Below the pieces are notes generated by a model that saw only the letters and a program-made list of their open reading frames with translations, made no database searches and was not told the DNA's origin. A stretch of 64,000 bases of DNA, taken from the NCBI GenBank assembly GCA_022385805.1, contig MU277715.1:91368-155367 (forward strand), in the 5' to 3' direction. Source of the DNA: Pilatotrama ljubarskyi. Its lineage: Eukaryota; Basidiomycota; Agaricomycetes; Polyporales; Polyporaceae. Made by a program: the position numbers and the translations under genes. Below are positions 11,701 to 22,662 of this stretch, in pieces (position 1 is the stretch's first letter; each line of letters begins with the position of its first letter).

Positions 11701-12888
11701 GTGCAGCGGAGGACCGCGGGGGGTCGTGACGGCGATCGCCGTGCATATAACGTACAGTGCGTACGATGCGTACCACAGTGCCAGAGGAGCCGTAGACGTC
11801 CGGAACACAGAGATCACAGGCAACGGCTTTTCCGGCAGGATCGCCGTAGTCGTCAGGAGGACGGTCGCGAAAAACGAGAGGGCTGACAGGTGGATCACAG
11901 CATGCGCATGCTCCGAGTCCGTCTTGTTGACAGCGCGAAGAGTGACAGTGAGCAGATAGAGTGCAAAGACGATGTGCAGAGCGTAGACAGATGTGTTTAG
12001 ACTGTCTTCCTCCGTGATAGACCAGCCCAGACAGATTGTTTGGATGGCGACAATGGCCATGAGCGAGACAGCCACGGCAAGCTTCCGGAGGCGCATCTAG
12101 AAAGCGTAGAAAGTCAGAACATCATCAAGAACCCGGTCGGGGACACTGCATGCCGGCGCCAGTCGTTGAACACACTGCATCGAGGCCGGAGAATTCTCCG
12201 ACGACTGGCGAGGCTCTGTAGGCCCCAATAGCTGCCCAAGGGCAAATCCGCATGACTCAGTAGATCGCCTCGTCATATGTGCGGACAGGGCGCCATAGTC
12301 TGCGCGACATGACACCGTCACGACTCGTCAGAGGTAAGGCCTTAGCACGACAGGCTTTGCGGTATTCGCGGCCTCCGAAAAGTCGCTGAAAAGGCCGGCA
12401 GGGTGGAATCCTTTTCTGGAGTCTGCGATATGGTGGTAAAAGTGGCTATAAAAGTTTTCTTTGGATGCCTTTTCCTTGTCTCATCGCCAGACGCCCGGTT
12501 TTACAACCGCACCCCACCATAGATAGGACCAGCCTCTCTTCAGAGGAACGTGTGTCTTCCGCTGAGCGAGAGGCTGGCTTGCGAGCCTATAGACAGGCCA
12601 TCGTCTTTCACTGCCAATGCCACGCATTCTCCCACTCAAACTGGTTGTGCGCTGGAAAAATACCTTGAACCAGAAGCGTTGCTCGTCTACAGGAGTGCCG
12701 TCAACGAAGTCCTCGGGAGTCGCGACGTCGAACGGGTCGCGCGTGAGGGCCTCTTCGCCCTCGACGAAACTCGGAAGCGCATCCTTTTGTGTCTGCTCTT
12801 TCCGCGGGCCAGCGAGGAGGGAGATACCGAGGCTGATTGGGAGTGCGACCGCGAGAGCGACGGCGACGTGCAGCTGGTATGTTGGCAT
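5725..12888 (-). CDS. ABCC-type (MRP-like) full ABC transporter
   Basis: This is a membrane exporter of about 1,350-1,400 residues with two transmembrane domains and two nucleotide-binding domains, probably exporting xenobiotics or conjugates at the plasma or vacuolar membrane. NBD1 (about 8,940-10,060) has Walker A GKLGSGKS, signature NLSGGQKAR and Walker [16 protein letters not shown]2 (about 5,730-6,880) has Walker [10 protein letters not shown], signature NFSTGEKQ and Walker B VLLMDEATASVD. A second-carboxylate Asp in NBD1 against Glu in NBD2 is the usual ABCC asymmetry. I start at MPTYQLHV, which gives an N-terminal helix and then [13 protein letters not shown], typical of basidiomycete members. 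The first intron (12097-12663) is 567 nt; the rest are about 50-60 nt. The gene is cut into many small exons, including an 11-nt exon (6158-6168) and a 13-nt exon (8432-8444) followed by a GC..AG intron. No inactivating break was seen. Confidence 0.88.
12553..12579 (+). repeat. 27-nt dispersed repeat, copy 1
   Basis: Starts TGTCTTCCGCTGAGCGAG and continues through AGGCTGGCT, 26 of 27 identical to 23437-23463. It lies within the 567-nt first intron of the ABC transporter. Confidence 0.65.
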
Positions 12889-13025
12889 AGAGGGCGGCGG
12901 CAAAGGAAAAGACCGCGACTGATCCTCTACGAACAGAAGATAAACCTCCACCAAAAGTCCGTTCGGTGCCGTGACCCAGTGGCCGGGAGTCAGAACGATT
13001 CGAGCAAGAGATGGCGCCGAAATCG

Positions 13026-13187
13026 CTACTGACGTTCTGCCCGGGACTGCCGGAGTTCGGCACGGAGAAGCTGCTCGTACCAGATTAGATAACCACGTGG
13101 CAGGTATCTATCGAACCCACTTGGCACTTGAAGTTGCAAGCCTATCGCGTCCCACACCGCAAAGGAGGTGGATAACCATCCAAACAT
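13026..13187 (-). CDS. Possible 53-residue small protein
   Basis: This is an uninterrupted 54-codon frame from ATG to TAG between the ABC transporter start (12888) and the aminopeptidase. It reads like ordinary protein: an aromatic-rich N-terminus (MFGWLSTSFAVWD), a central VPSGFDRYLPRGYLIWYEQ and a charged amphipathic tail ending LRQSRAERQ. A TATATAAG motif lies on the same strand at about 13373-13380, roughly 190 nt upstream. I do not recognise a family. It could be a small mitochondrial or membrane-associated protein, an upstream ORF on the transporter transcript, or a chance frame. Confidence 0.33.
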   Translation of the reverse strand: MFGWLSTSFAVWDAIGLQLQVPSGFDRYLPRGYLIWYEQLLRAELRQSRAERQ

Positions 13188-13767
13188 GAGACCTCAGTTG
13201 CTATGCCTGAATATCGCAGCATCATTGGGTCTGCGTTCACAGGGACAGCTCAGTCTGAGTGATTTTCGACGAGTGCTCACTCTAATCAAGCGTCCACATG
13301 CCATCTCATGAGCTCGGTCCGGCCGTGCGCAGGCTCGCGCGAGATTAGCGCGTCGCACGCAAGCAGGCACAAGCTTATATAGATACTTATCAAGGACGTC
13401 TATCTATCCGACTGAGTGATCGAGCCAATTGCGAGTCTTGCTTGGGCAGCCGCTTCTCCTGTCGAGCTCGACCCGCTGGAAGGCTGGAACGCACGATGCT
13501 TGACGAGGCTACTTGGAGTACAGTCCAAGTACAGCAGATCACCGCGGAAGTGCGAGAGGAACCGTGACTCGGAGTCCGCAGGACAAGAAACGCGCCGCCG
13601 CGACACCTCCGCTGCGCAGTTCACGAGCGCTGGTACGTGTTCGGCATCTCTCAGAATTATAAGAGGTAAGTGGAGTCACAGTACGAGATCCCGCAGTCTA
13701 GGATCACAGGCCGTACCGGACAGACCAGCTGTGCTTCAAGTTCTACAGGACCCTCCCGCTTCCGAGA
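13188..13767. promoter_or_regulatory. Divergent intergenic/promoter region
   Basis: These 580 nt separate minus-strand genes from the aminopeptidase. A TATATA-type element at about 13373-13380 can be read on either strand. An AATTATAAG element near 13655-13663 lies about 110 nt before the aminopeptidase start, the usual distance here. Nothing else stands out. Confidence 0.4.
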
Positions 13768-15975
13768 ATGAAGACGGCCACGCTTCTTCTCGCGCTACTC
13801 CCGGCCGTCCTCGCAACGCCTGTGTCTCTGTTCGACAACGAACAATATGTCCTGGGCGACAACATCCAATTGCCCAAGAGCTACCCAGGTTTTGACCTAG
13901 ATTTAAGTGCACCCCGTCTGGTGCAACTCGATGGCGAAGGTGAGCCGGTTGTAATGACCGAGCTAGAGAAGGTACGCCCCTGCAGCTGCTAGAGTGGATG
14001 TACGTGGTGGGCCCGCACGAACGCAAGGTTTGACACGCGGCTCCTCTTCTTAGATACTGGCCAAGGCTGGCGGCGCCCGGTTCTTCGACGTGTAAGTGGC
14101 CCTCAAGCCTCGTGGATGTAAGACGGCTTCTTATGAACTTCTCAGGACGGAGACACCAAACCTCGGGTCGCGCGCCCACCTCAGGGCACTCATCGGACGT
14201 ATGTTGCTTGATCTATCACTGCGAGCGTCAGGATCAGACATGTAACCACAGGGTCGTACCCCGAGCCGAACAACACTGAGGTCGTGAGATCCGTCATCGA
14301 GACCCTTCAGAGGCAAAATCTCAGGGTCGAGCTCGAGAAGTTTACCAGTTTCTACACACGCTGTGAGTGCAGACTTTTGCTCGAATCAGCACCGTGTCTT
14401 ACTTCGGACTAGACTACCGCAGTCTGGTCGGGCCCTCCTAATCCGTGAATGGAATGGCCGACTGAAGCGCTGTGCACTGTGATAGGTCGGCAAAGAGGCT
14501 CAGCAATGGCTTATGAAGAGGATCTCCGAGGTAAGGGACTTCGCTGGCAAACGTTGTGATATGAAGAGGCCCTTGGCCTAACATTCTCCGCAGATTACAG
14601 AACAGTCCGCTCCCAAGTCACTGCAAAGTCTGATCTCCATCCAGGAGTTCCCTCACTCGTGGCCGCAGAGCAGTGTCGTAAGTTTGCTGCTCACCTACGG
14701 AAGCGTCGCTCATACGGCACCGACGCCCCGCAGATCGTCCGAATCAATGGATCGTCTCCGACAGACGACGGCGTCGTCATTCTCGGTGCCCACCTTGACA
14801 GGTTCGTAAAATGCCCTCTAGAATGTCCGCGGGAGTAAACCTACGCATCTCTAGCACGGGCACATCGCCGTTCCTCCGCTCGCCCGGTAAGCAACCTTAG
14901 CTCAGAACTCCGACGCTATCCATGACTTCATCTGGCCCTGCAGGTGCCGACGATGACGGCTCCGGTTCCATCAACATCCTGGAGACGTACCGAGCGCTGA
15001 TCGCTGCGGGCTTCCAGCCGGATCGGACTGTGGAGTTTCACTGGTACTCGGGCGAGGTACGTCTCAGAGCTAGTGGACGCCGACTGCTCGACTGCTGAAA
15101 CCCAGACACGTTGATCATGGTATTCCCTTGTAGGAAGGAGGGCTCCTCGGCTCGCAAGCGATCGCGCAGGATTATGAGCAGCGCGACGTGAACGTTATTG
15201 CCATGGCTCAGGTCCGTCTTCATCTTGACCACTGATCTCGTACTTGTAGGACTGACGATCTACTCTCCAGTTCGACATGACCGCTTGGGTCAAGCGCGGC
15301 ACCCGGGAGCAAGTCGGCATAGTCACCGACTACACCGACCCCGTGTATGCTCTCAACCCACAGCATCCAGATTATCGAGACACTGACCATGATACAATCG
15401 GACCATGCGCAGGTTAACGGAGTACAACAAGAAGCTCGTCGACCTGTATCTCGACATCCCGTGGATAGAGACCCAGTGCGGGCAGGTCTGCAGCGATCAG
15501 TGAGTCGTTCGGTCGCCGTCCTGGTAGTGCAGCGTCGAGCATGGCCGCTAATTCAATCGGATGAACTCTACCTAGCGCGTCGTGGGGAAAAGCTGGATAT
15601 CCAGGCGTCTTCAATATCGGTGAGCACCCCGGTCTATATTCACTCGGTTCGTCGCTCATCATCGCGGCGCCCCACTCAACTCCATGCACCTCTTCGGTAT
15701 GTGTCTCCCTACGCGATGCAGAGTCCGACTACAAAGACGTCAACCGCGGGTACGTCCACACCGAGAACGAGTGAGTCCACGCCACTCCTCTCCTTTGGCG
15801 TGATGCATGAGATGAGTTCAGACTGATGCGTTGCACTTGCACCCCTGCCTGACATAGCCGCTACGACGTCTCGGACGAGTTCAGCTTCACGCACATGCTC
15901 GAGTTCTCCAAGCTCGCGGTGGCGTTCGCGATCGAGCTGGGAGGCTGGACCGGAAACTTGTCCGGGCGCGACTGA
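13768..15975 (+). CDS. Secreted M28 zinc aminopeptidase (leucine aminopeptidase-like)
   Basis: The protein is about 390 residues and removes N-terminal residues from peptides outside the cell. The start at [16 protein letters not shown] gives a clean signal peptide, followed by a propeptide-like region. Metal and catalytic motifs appear in family order: [13 protein letters not shown], the Glu-Glu of SGEEGG, the Asp of QFDMTAW and the His of YVHTEND. Cysteines in ETQCGQVC would form the usual disulfide. The gene is split by roughly ten short introns. One exon of about 32 nt encodes the loop between the HLD and GADDDGSG motifs. All joins keep frame, so the gene looks intact. It ends at [11 protein letters not shown]. 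Upstream there is a TATA-like element near 13657. Secreted peptidases of this type support nitrogen acquisition in saprotrophic fungi. Confidence 0.9.
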
Positions 15976-16606
15976 ACTTCTGCTGATCGTCACGCGCTCT
16001 GCGGAGCGGACGCGCCAACGCATATCTCTACTGAGCTGTACGTGCTTTCTGCTGGGTCAAATGCCGGCGCGTCACTATGAAAAGCAAGCGTTCGTATTCG
16101 AGTCCCTCATGACCAGCACGCAAGTGGGTATGTGAAGCGTTAGGGATTGCCCGGTTGGCCTCGAACCTTGAGCCGCGAGAGGTGGTCAGCCGCCCGCTCG
16201 TCGCGGCTTGTGTAATACTACCAGTCTAGTATGCATCACTTCGTACTACCGCTTCGGTCCAGTCTGAATTGATCGCCGATACGCGGTCACAGATATCTTC
16301 ACTTGCATCAAGCCGAACACGAGAGAACAAAACAATACTACTGGCATAGTCATATAGGCGGACTCGTCACTGTGATACAGGCACATCCATCTGCCTTCCA
16401 CACCCTGCCCTACGATTCATGTGCTCACCAGGCTCTCTGTCAAATACCAAGAGCCCCAACCGCGGACTCCTGTCTCATAGGCAGCGCCGCACACTGGCAC
16501 CGCTAACGCCGGGCAGAAATGTCAGCATTACACTACCATCCGGTCGAAAGCGGAAGGCCAGCTTACCCCCCCCCCCCCCCCCGACCCACTCTGCTCTCGC
16601 TACTCC
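15976..16606. other. Convergent intergenic region with poly-C tract
   Basis: This is the 3' region shared by the aminopeptidase (+) and the ten-cysteine protein (-). It carries a run of 17 C at 16566-16582, just beyond the stop codon of the minus-strand gene. No gene is visible. Confidence 0.5.
16566..16582. repeat. Poly-C/poly-G homopolymer, 17 nt
   Basis: Seventeen consecutive C residues lie about 24 nt downstream of the stop of the minus-strand secreted-protein gene, so the 3' UTR would contain G17. Length is likely polymorphic, and sequencing error is possible. Confidence 0.9.
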
Positions 16607-17233
16607 TCACGGCGGAACAGCGATAGACTGCGTGCCCGGGGTATAGCAGAACCCGCCGTTCAAGCGCGTCGCGCAGCCGTCCAGCTGGTTGCACGTCCCG
16701 CTGCACCCCGCGCGGTTGCAGAACGACACGTCCGCGGTCGCGGAGAGGCACTGCGTCGCGGGCGCGTCGATGCACGTCGCGCCGCCGCGGTACACCGTGC
16801 ATGTCCCGCCGCACACCTGCCCGGAGACGAAGCTGCAGTAGGTGACGGTCGTCTGCTGCGACGCGAGCGGGTTGTCGGGGGCAGTGCGCTGCGAGCCGAT
16901 GTAGGTGAGCTCGGCGTCGGTCGTGGCGAGCCAGCGCTCCATTTCGGCGTGGCTGACGATGAACTTGCTGGCGGGCTGTTTGGGGCGAGTTACTATGTGA
17001 GTATCTTTGTGCTAAATTCGAGTGGTGCTTATTGCTCACTTCGCCCGAGGTGGCATCACCCTGTCGGCGGCACGCAGGAGGGTGATATTGTACTCCGATT
17101 CAGCGCCCCAGGATTGCGTGAGGAGGGATACTACTGTAGTACTCACAGAGGTCGGTATGGCGACGACCGTAGTGGCCGCGACGATGACGAAGAAGCATTG
17201 GACGAAAGCGACGAAGTTGGTGGAGAACTGCAT
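16607..17233 (-). CDS. Small secreted ten-cysteine protein, paralogue A
   Basis: Exons are 17147-17233, 17040-17060 and 16607-16975, giving 158 residues. The start MQFSTNFVAF gives a signal peptide ending near VVAIP. The middle exon is only 21 nt and encodes GDATSGE. The mature region holds ten cysteines, in contexts such as GTCTVY, CLSATADVSFC and GTCNQL, and ends TPGTQSIAVPP. It is clearly paralogous to the gene at 23803-24392: same intron positions, same microexon, all ten cysteines conserved. I know no named domain. It is probably a small extracellular protein with disulfide bonds, role unknown. A TATAAAAG box at 17309-17316 lies 76 nt upstream of the ATG. Confidence 0.85.
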
Positions 17234-17308
17234 CTTGCAAGCCGTGTCGGTGCTCTGCGCTGAAGACTCCTGCAGCTGGATCCGGGTCCTTAGGTTCGTC
17301 TCGCCGGT

Positions 17309-17316
17309 CTTTTATA
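17309..17316 (-). promoter_or_regulatory. TATA box of secreted protein A
   Basis: TATAAAAG on the minus strand, 76 nt upstream of the ATG. It sits inside a 24-nt block (17306-17329) identical to the block at 23712-23735 upstream of the paralogue, with the same distance to the start codon. Confidence 0.8.
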
Positions 17317-17329
17317 CGCAGGCCTCTCC

Positions 17330-18858
17330 ACCTACTGTCCTATACTTCGCGAGCAGACCAAGCTATCCCAACTTTGCGCGCTCCGCGCTCCACCATCGCA
17401 CGGGCTCACTTCACAGACCCTGCTGGCATGCTCGTACGCCACCGCAGTCCTTAGGCTCTCGAGTCCAAGTCCATCTGAGTCGTCTGGTGACCAGTACTCG
17501 CGTCCTAGCGGGCCCGCATCGACAGGATGTGGGGAGCAGACTGAGGATACGGTTTCTGCCGATGCAGCGTGGAAGGCGCAGCGGGCATATGCATACCACC
17601 CACCATTTATTGAGACTATTCGACAGATCGAGGCGCGCCGCCGACGTTGCGTAACGGCATAGTGGCAGGAGAACGTCGTAGCGCAGGCGATGGGGAGCCC
17701 TCGTGTCCTGCTTTTTATTGCATTCGCTTGAATCACCAGGTCGTCGCTGCTCTGCGGGCTGGAGAGCTAGTACGGATGGATCATTCAGAGTTCGCTTATA
17801 CTTGGGCCTGTAGGACTCGGAGTCGACCAGGAAGGACTTACCTCGATCGCAGCGGCCCCCGGGGCCGGGGTCGTCAGAACTACTCTTCAGGCTGTCCGAT
17901 GATTGCAATCGACATGGTGCCGAGCAGAATTTCGGACGCGCGGGCGTGCCAGTCGATTCAAGTATGTTGAGGGCCATATACTTCGGAGGGCCCCGGACTT
18001 GTCTTGCAAGTCTAAGACATACGGCTTGCGTGCACTTTACTCACGCATCTTCGCGGGATGATGCCTACCTATGGCGTACTTTCTATCTGAGCACCCCAGG
18101 CTGACGCTGCATTATCAGGTCGCTTCTAACGCTCGGGACGGTCAGTCACGTCTATAGGGATTTGTGTACGAGAGGTCCCTTCAAGATCTCAGGGGGGGCG
18201 TACCTCGAGTACCGTGACTGCGCCACCCAACGTCCATTGACGTCTACTGTACGGACCGTCGAAACCTTGAAACGGACGAGCCGAGGCCGGCGGCTGGCAG
18301 CCAGAGCTTCGGTAGGCACCGCAGTACTCCTCCACATGTGCACAATGTGGAGCTCTGCCATGCGGGTTGGTGGAATGTGGTCGTAAGTGAATGCAGTAGT
18401 GGACCCATGGGCGTGGACCGTATTGGGTCGGACTTGGACTGGGCCCAGGGAGGTTCAAGATTAGGCAGTGGTATAGTTACAGTCACAGACCGCCCAACGG
18501 CGGTCCAACGTGCCGTTCGGCGGTCTTTTACTGTAGTACGGCGAGCACTAGCTATAGTAGTACTCTAGCCTTAGTACTGAACGGTCTGGATCGTCTGACC
18601 TGGTCCGAGGCAAGCAGTGATAGAGAGCATCCAGAAGCGCGCTGGCGTGCAGAGCGAGGATAGTCGCCGGTGACCGACGCGTGCCTCGTGACGCAGGTGC
18701 AAACGCGTACAGTGACGCCGTGACAGACGCGGCTTCTTGCAAGCCAATCGCGAGTGACACGTGTGACTGTACGCGTGTGTGGCTGAGAGAAGCGGGCGCC
18801 TGTGGCTCGCACTTGTCCTCTGCGCTGTGCTTGGTCGTCCTGTACACGTCTCGCCGAG
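17330..18858. other. Divergent intergenic region with inverted repeat
   Basis: About 1.5 kb lie between the secreted-protein promoter and the primase start. I see no convincing exon. A 15-bp inverted repeat sits at 18487-18526. Confidence 0.45.
18487..18526. repeat. Inverted repeat, 15-bp arms, 10-nt loop
   Basis: The left arm AGACCGCCCAACGGC and right arm GCCGTTCGGCGGTCT match as reverse complements at 14 of 15 positions. The site is about 330 nt upstream of the primase start codon, so it may be a dimeric-factor site or a transposon remnant. Confidence 0.75.
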
Positions 18859-21261
18859 ATGGCCGTCTCCGACAACGCTGAGCCTGTGACGGCGGACGTG
18901 ATGCTGGCCTTCTACCGACGACTGTACCCGTTCAAGTCGCTGTTCACGTGGCTCAACCACGAACACGCACCCACCAAACTCTTCACCCACCGCGAATTCG
19001 CGTTCACCCTCCAGGGCGACGTCTACCTCCGCTACAACTCCTTTGCGAACGCAGACGAGCTCAAGAAACAGGTCTGCTCCCTCAACCCCACGCGTTTCGA
19101 GATCGGCCCGGTCTACAGCGCTAGGGTGAGTCCTGTCTAGCCTTCTGGGGTCTATGTGGGAGGGGAGGTGCAGTTGCGTGCTCGAGAGACGGATAGGGAC
19201 CGATGAAGTGGTCGGTACTGTACCGTCTCGCAGTAGCTGCAGCACGCGGAGCCAAAGCGGAGAGCACACAGCTGCAGTGAACGTTTCGTGGCCCCTGGAC
19301 GCAGGAAAGTGATGGAAAACCGTGACGTCGATGTAAGCTCAGAGCTGGACGCGTCTCTGTGGCGGGGACGAGACATTCATACTAGTGCTCGGCGTGTCCA
19401 TGCCCCGCTCGCGCTGCGCCACGCTTGGCCCCCTCGCGTCGTGCAGCGGGATAGCTAGACTGTCGCGAGGAGATACTTGCCGCCGCGCAGACCGCACGCG
19501 ACGCTGCCCATAGTGCCCCGTGATCTGAATCGATGGCGCAGAGAAAGCGAACTTTACGTCCTTCCCGACGCGGGAGAGTGACCGGACAGTGGCAGCTGGA
19601 CGTCCGCGCGGGCACAATCGTGACAGCGCGTCTTTGCGGACCCGCGCTGCATTTCGTTGAGCTGTGGCGTTGTAGAGGAGGCCTAAGGGTCGTCGTCTTA
19701 CGCGTTGATCATGGCGCGTCCAGACGCGGTGAGCGCATTTGGGACACGGCGGAGCACCACAGCCGTGCATCAAACTCCGTCGTCCGGAAGGGCCCACCCT
19801 TCCCGAGGGGAGGACCGCTGTCACTTGTGCGAAACCCATCATGTCGCACTAGCGTCGCCGTATCTCCTAAGAACGACGCTGGCGCTGCCCAAGAACGGAC
19901 AGCGCGCCATCTCTCCTGATGCTCTACTCGAGTACGATCTTGCACGCGCCTGCTCAGAGCCCCCCATCCCCACCTTCCGGAGCCCGGATCCCACCACCCG
20001 TGCGCTCACTGACTCCCCCACTCCTCTCCCTCTGCACAGCCACGCGACAAAAAGACCGTCCGGCCGTCCGCCTTCACGCCTCAGCTGCGCGAGCTCGTGT
20101 TCGACATCGACATGACCGACTACGACGCCCTCCGCACCTGCTGCGCCGGCGCTGACGTCTGCAGGCGCTGTTGGGGCTTCGTCGCCGCCGCCGTCCGGGT
20201 CCTCGATCGCGCCCTCCGCGACCAGTTCGGCTACCGCCACCTTCTCTGGGTGTACTCGGGCCGCCGCGGCATTCATTTGTGGGTCAGCGACCGCGAGGCG
20301 ATGGAGCTCACCGATGAGCAGCGGAGGGCGCTCGTCGGGTGGTTAACGGTCATACAGGGCGGGAAGGAGATGCATAAGAAGGTGAACGTGCGGTTGGGCG
20401 GGAAGCCGCTCCCGCCGTCGCTCGCGTGCGTCCCTCTTCCCTCCTCCCTTCTCTCCTTCTCTCGGCGCTTACCGCAAAGACAGATCGGCATACAAGACGC
20501 TCGAACCGATCTTCCACTCGCTCGTGCTCGCCGACCAGAACTGCTTCGAGTCGGAGGAGGGCTGGGACGCGCTCCTCCACCTCGTGCCGGAAAATGCCAT
20601 CGTGAACGACCTGCGCGAGAAGTGGGAGGACCAGCCTGGGCGGTCGTCCGAGGACAAGTGGCAGGACCTCGAGGATGCGATCGCGGAGCGCGCGAGGGCG
20701 AAGAACGTGCGCGGGCCGTCGCAGGTGCGTTTCCTCTCCCTCTCCTACTCACTCAGGCGCTCACTCGTTCGCTCACACGCGCGTGGCAGGCGCAGCTCAC
20801 CGCCGCGAAAGAAGACATTGTGCTGCAGTACACGTACCCGCGGCTCGACGCCGAGGTGTCCAAGCACCGCAACCACCTGCTCAAGGCGCCGTTCTGCGTG
20901 CACCCGAAGACCGGCCGCGTCTGCGTCCCCGTCGACCCGCGCACGGTCGACAAGTTCGATCCGAGGGCGGTGCCGACTGTGCAGGGGCTGCTGAGGGAGC
21001 TGGATCGGCTCGCGGTTCCTCCTGCTGGGGAAAGTGGGGACAAGGCGGCAGGCGAGGGTGGGGAGAAGGGGGTGACAGAGCATCATGCGGATTGGGAAAG
21101 GACGTCGTTGAAATCGTACGTGGACCTCTTGGACAAGCACGTGATGGGGTTGTTGGAAGAGACGAGGCGGATGAAGCAGAAGATGGGTGCGCGCGCTTTC
21201 TCTTTGTGCGTGTGTTTTCGGGTTTGCTGATCGGTATGGCCGGGCAGATCTGTCTTGGTGA
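18859..21261 (+). CDS. PRI1: DNA primase catalytic small subunit (PriS/Pri1)
   Basis: This is the catalytic subunit that makes RNA primers in the polymerase alpha-primase complex. Exons 18859-19125, 20040-20425, 20484-20724, 20790-21186 and 21248-21261 sum to 1305 nt, exactly 435 codons (434 residues), within the usual range. Landmarks are FYRRLYPFKSLFTWLNH near the N-terminus, the HREFAFTL block, the catalytic Asp pair in VFDIDMTDYD, a cysteine cluster CCAGADVCRRCW, SGRRGIHLWVSD and HRNHLLKAPFCVHPKTGR. The last exon adds only four residues and closes with the DLSW-type tail I expect for the family. Intron 1 (19126-20039) is 914 nt, extreme for this genome, yet both flanking exons are intact. 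The other introns are 58-65 nt. Confidence 0.92.
19126..20039 (+). other. Exceptionally long (914 nt) intron of the primase gene
   Basis: The donor GTGAGT and acceptor CACAG join the codons for YSAR and PRDKK in frame. I could not recognise a nested gene or transposon inside, and frames there are short and lack motifs. Confidence 0.7.
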
Positions 21262-21654
21262 AACCGGCGTGCGCTGTCGCGTCGCCGGAGTCCCTCCAAG
21301 GCTCTTCCTGCGACTCTCGAGTCTGACGACGTTACCCGTATCTCGTATTGGATGTGCCTTTCGATCAAGTCTACTGTACTCGCGCTCGCTCGCTCTCGCT
21401 CTGTATGTTGTATGTCTAGCTATTCCGTTCCCGAACCTCGCAGGACGACGTCCGAGCCTCAGTCCGCGCAGCTCAAGCTTCAAGCTTAAAGCTCGAGCGG
21501 ACCGCTAAAATCGCAACACCTCAACCACTGGGTGCTATTGCCAGGCGTGGGATGAGAGTTGGCAGTAGGAGTGTCGCGGGTAAGACTGGACTCGGAGCTC
21601 TGACTCTGAGTCGTCGCCGGGCGCTGGGCACAAACGCTATCCCTGCAACACGAG

Positions 21655-21842
21655 TCACGACGCTCCAAATAGCTGGCAGCGCGACCGTGCTCGCTCGGAC
21701 GCTGCCTCGAATCTCAGGCCTCAGGCCTCAGACTTTAGGCTTCCCTCCGGTCGGACTGAAGACGAGTCAAACCTGGGACCCGCCCGCACTTGAAGCGTGA
21801 TGACTCGAGAGCGCGGCGCTCGAGGCACGGAGAGAAGAGAAG
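21655..21842 (+). repeat. Diverged direct repeat, copy 1
   Basis: This copy matches 22492-22662 in the same orientation. Both start near CACGACGCTCC, share ACGCTGCCTCG, then a well-conserved block around TTTAGGCTTCC and CGGTCGGACTGAAGAC, and end with GAGAGAAGAGAAG. Small indels separate the blocks. Confidence 0.7.
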
Positions 21843-22491
21843 CAGATCGTCGCAGGGACCCCTGTTCGCGCGCCGCGTCTGGCAGCGACGCTGACTCGGC
21901 CGAGTCCAGCCTGTGACGCTCCTGCCAGTGCTGAAGGCTCCGAGTCGTCCCCGCTTTGGCGGTGGTTTACTAGATCTCAGACGCGTACAGTACATACGTT
22001 GGGATAGGTCATGCGCTAGCTGCTCAAGTTGGAGCTTGCTAGCGAGGGGTGCGGACTTCGGACGTCGTTCCGTGCCAGGGTGAAAGCACTGGCGGCAGCT
22101 AGTACTGTACAATTATAAATTGCACAACGAGAGCGAGAATGCGTACAGTAGTCGACATGAAAACGCTCACGATGTGACATCCGAGCCAAAGAGATTCAAT
22201 CCGAGGGTGCCTCGCCTCGCTGGAAAACCCCCGGGGCCCTGATGATACAGGCAACAGGCTCACCACGATGGCACATCTGCATATACCTGTCAGCGCACAC
22301 GAGCTCGAGAAACCACGCATACACAGAGCGAGAGAGTCACTCACTCACCCATCTTCTCCTGAATTCGTCATTCTCGTCTTCAACAGGCCCATGCAACAAG
22401 TGGGCCCATGGGCGTGCTTGTCCAGTCACATATGTACGGCTCGTTGATCAACGGCGCCCAAGGCCCGCTCCCAATCCGCATGCTAGTAAGT

Positions 22492-22662
22492 ACACGACGC
22501 TCCTGGTTGCCGACGCGCCCGCGAGCACCGTGACGCTGCCTCGGCCCCCAGGCTTTAGGTTTCCACCCGGTCGGATTGAAGACCGAAGTAGGCGAACCTG
22601 GTGCGGGCATTTGGAGCCTCGAGCCCGTGGCGTGGGGCCGCAAGGCACAGAGAGAAGAGAAG
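22492..22662 (+). repeat. Diverged direct repeat, copy 2
   Basis: Second copy of the repeat at 21655-21842, about 0.84 kb downstream. The core TTTAGGTTTCCACCCGGTCG differs from copy 1 at only a few positions. Confidence 0.7.

Noticed and set aside
12448..12668. Plus-strand TATAAAAG with a downstream frame inside ABC intron 1
   Set aside because: The ATG is only about 15 nt from the TATA element, the frame runs antisense into the ABC exon, and no motif is present.
16140..16200. Possible tRNA B-box-like word (GGTTCGAGG on the minus strand)
   Set aside because: No acceptor or T-stem pairing and no matching A box at the right distance.
18248..22150. Recurring CGTACAGT / ACTGTACG octamer
   Set aside because: The octamer also occurs elsewhere in the window (for example near 1735 and 11748) in coding and non-coding DNA, with no fixed spacing.
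18404..22415. GCCCATGGGC-like word near 18404 and 22402
   Set aside because: The similarity covers only about 13 nt and is self-complementary, so a chance match is likely.
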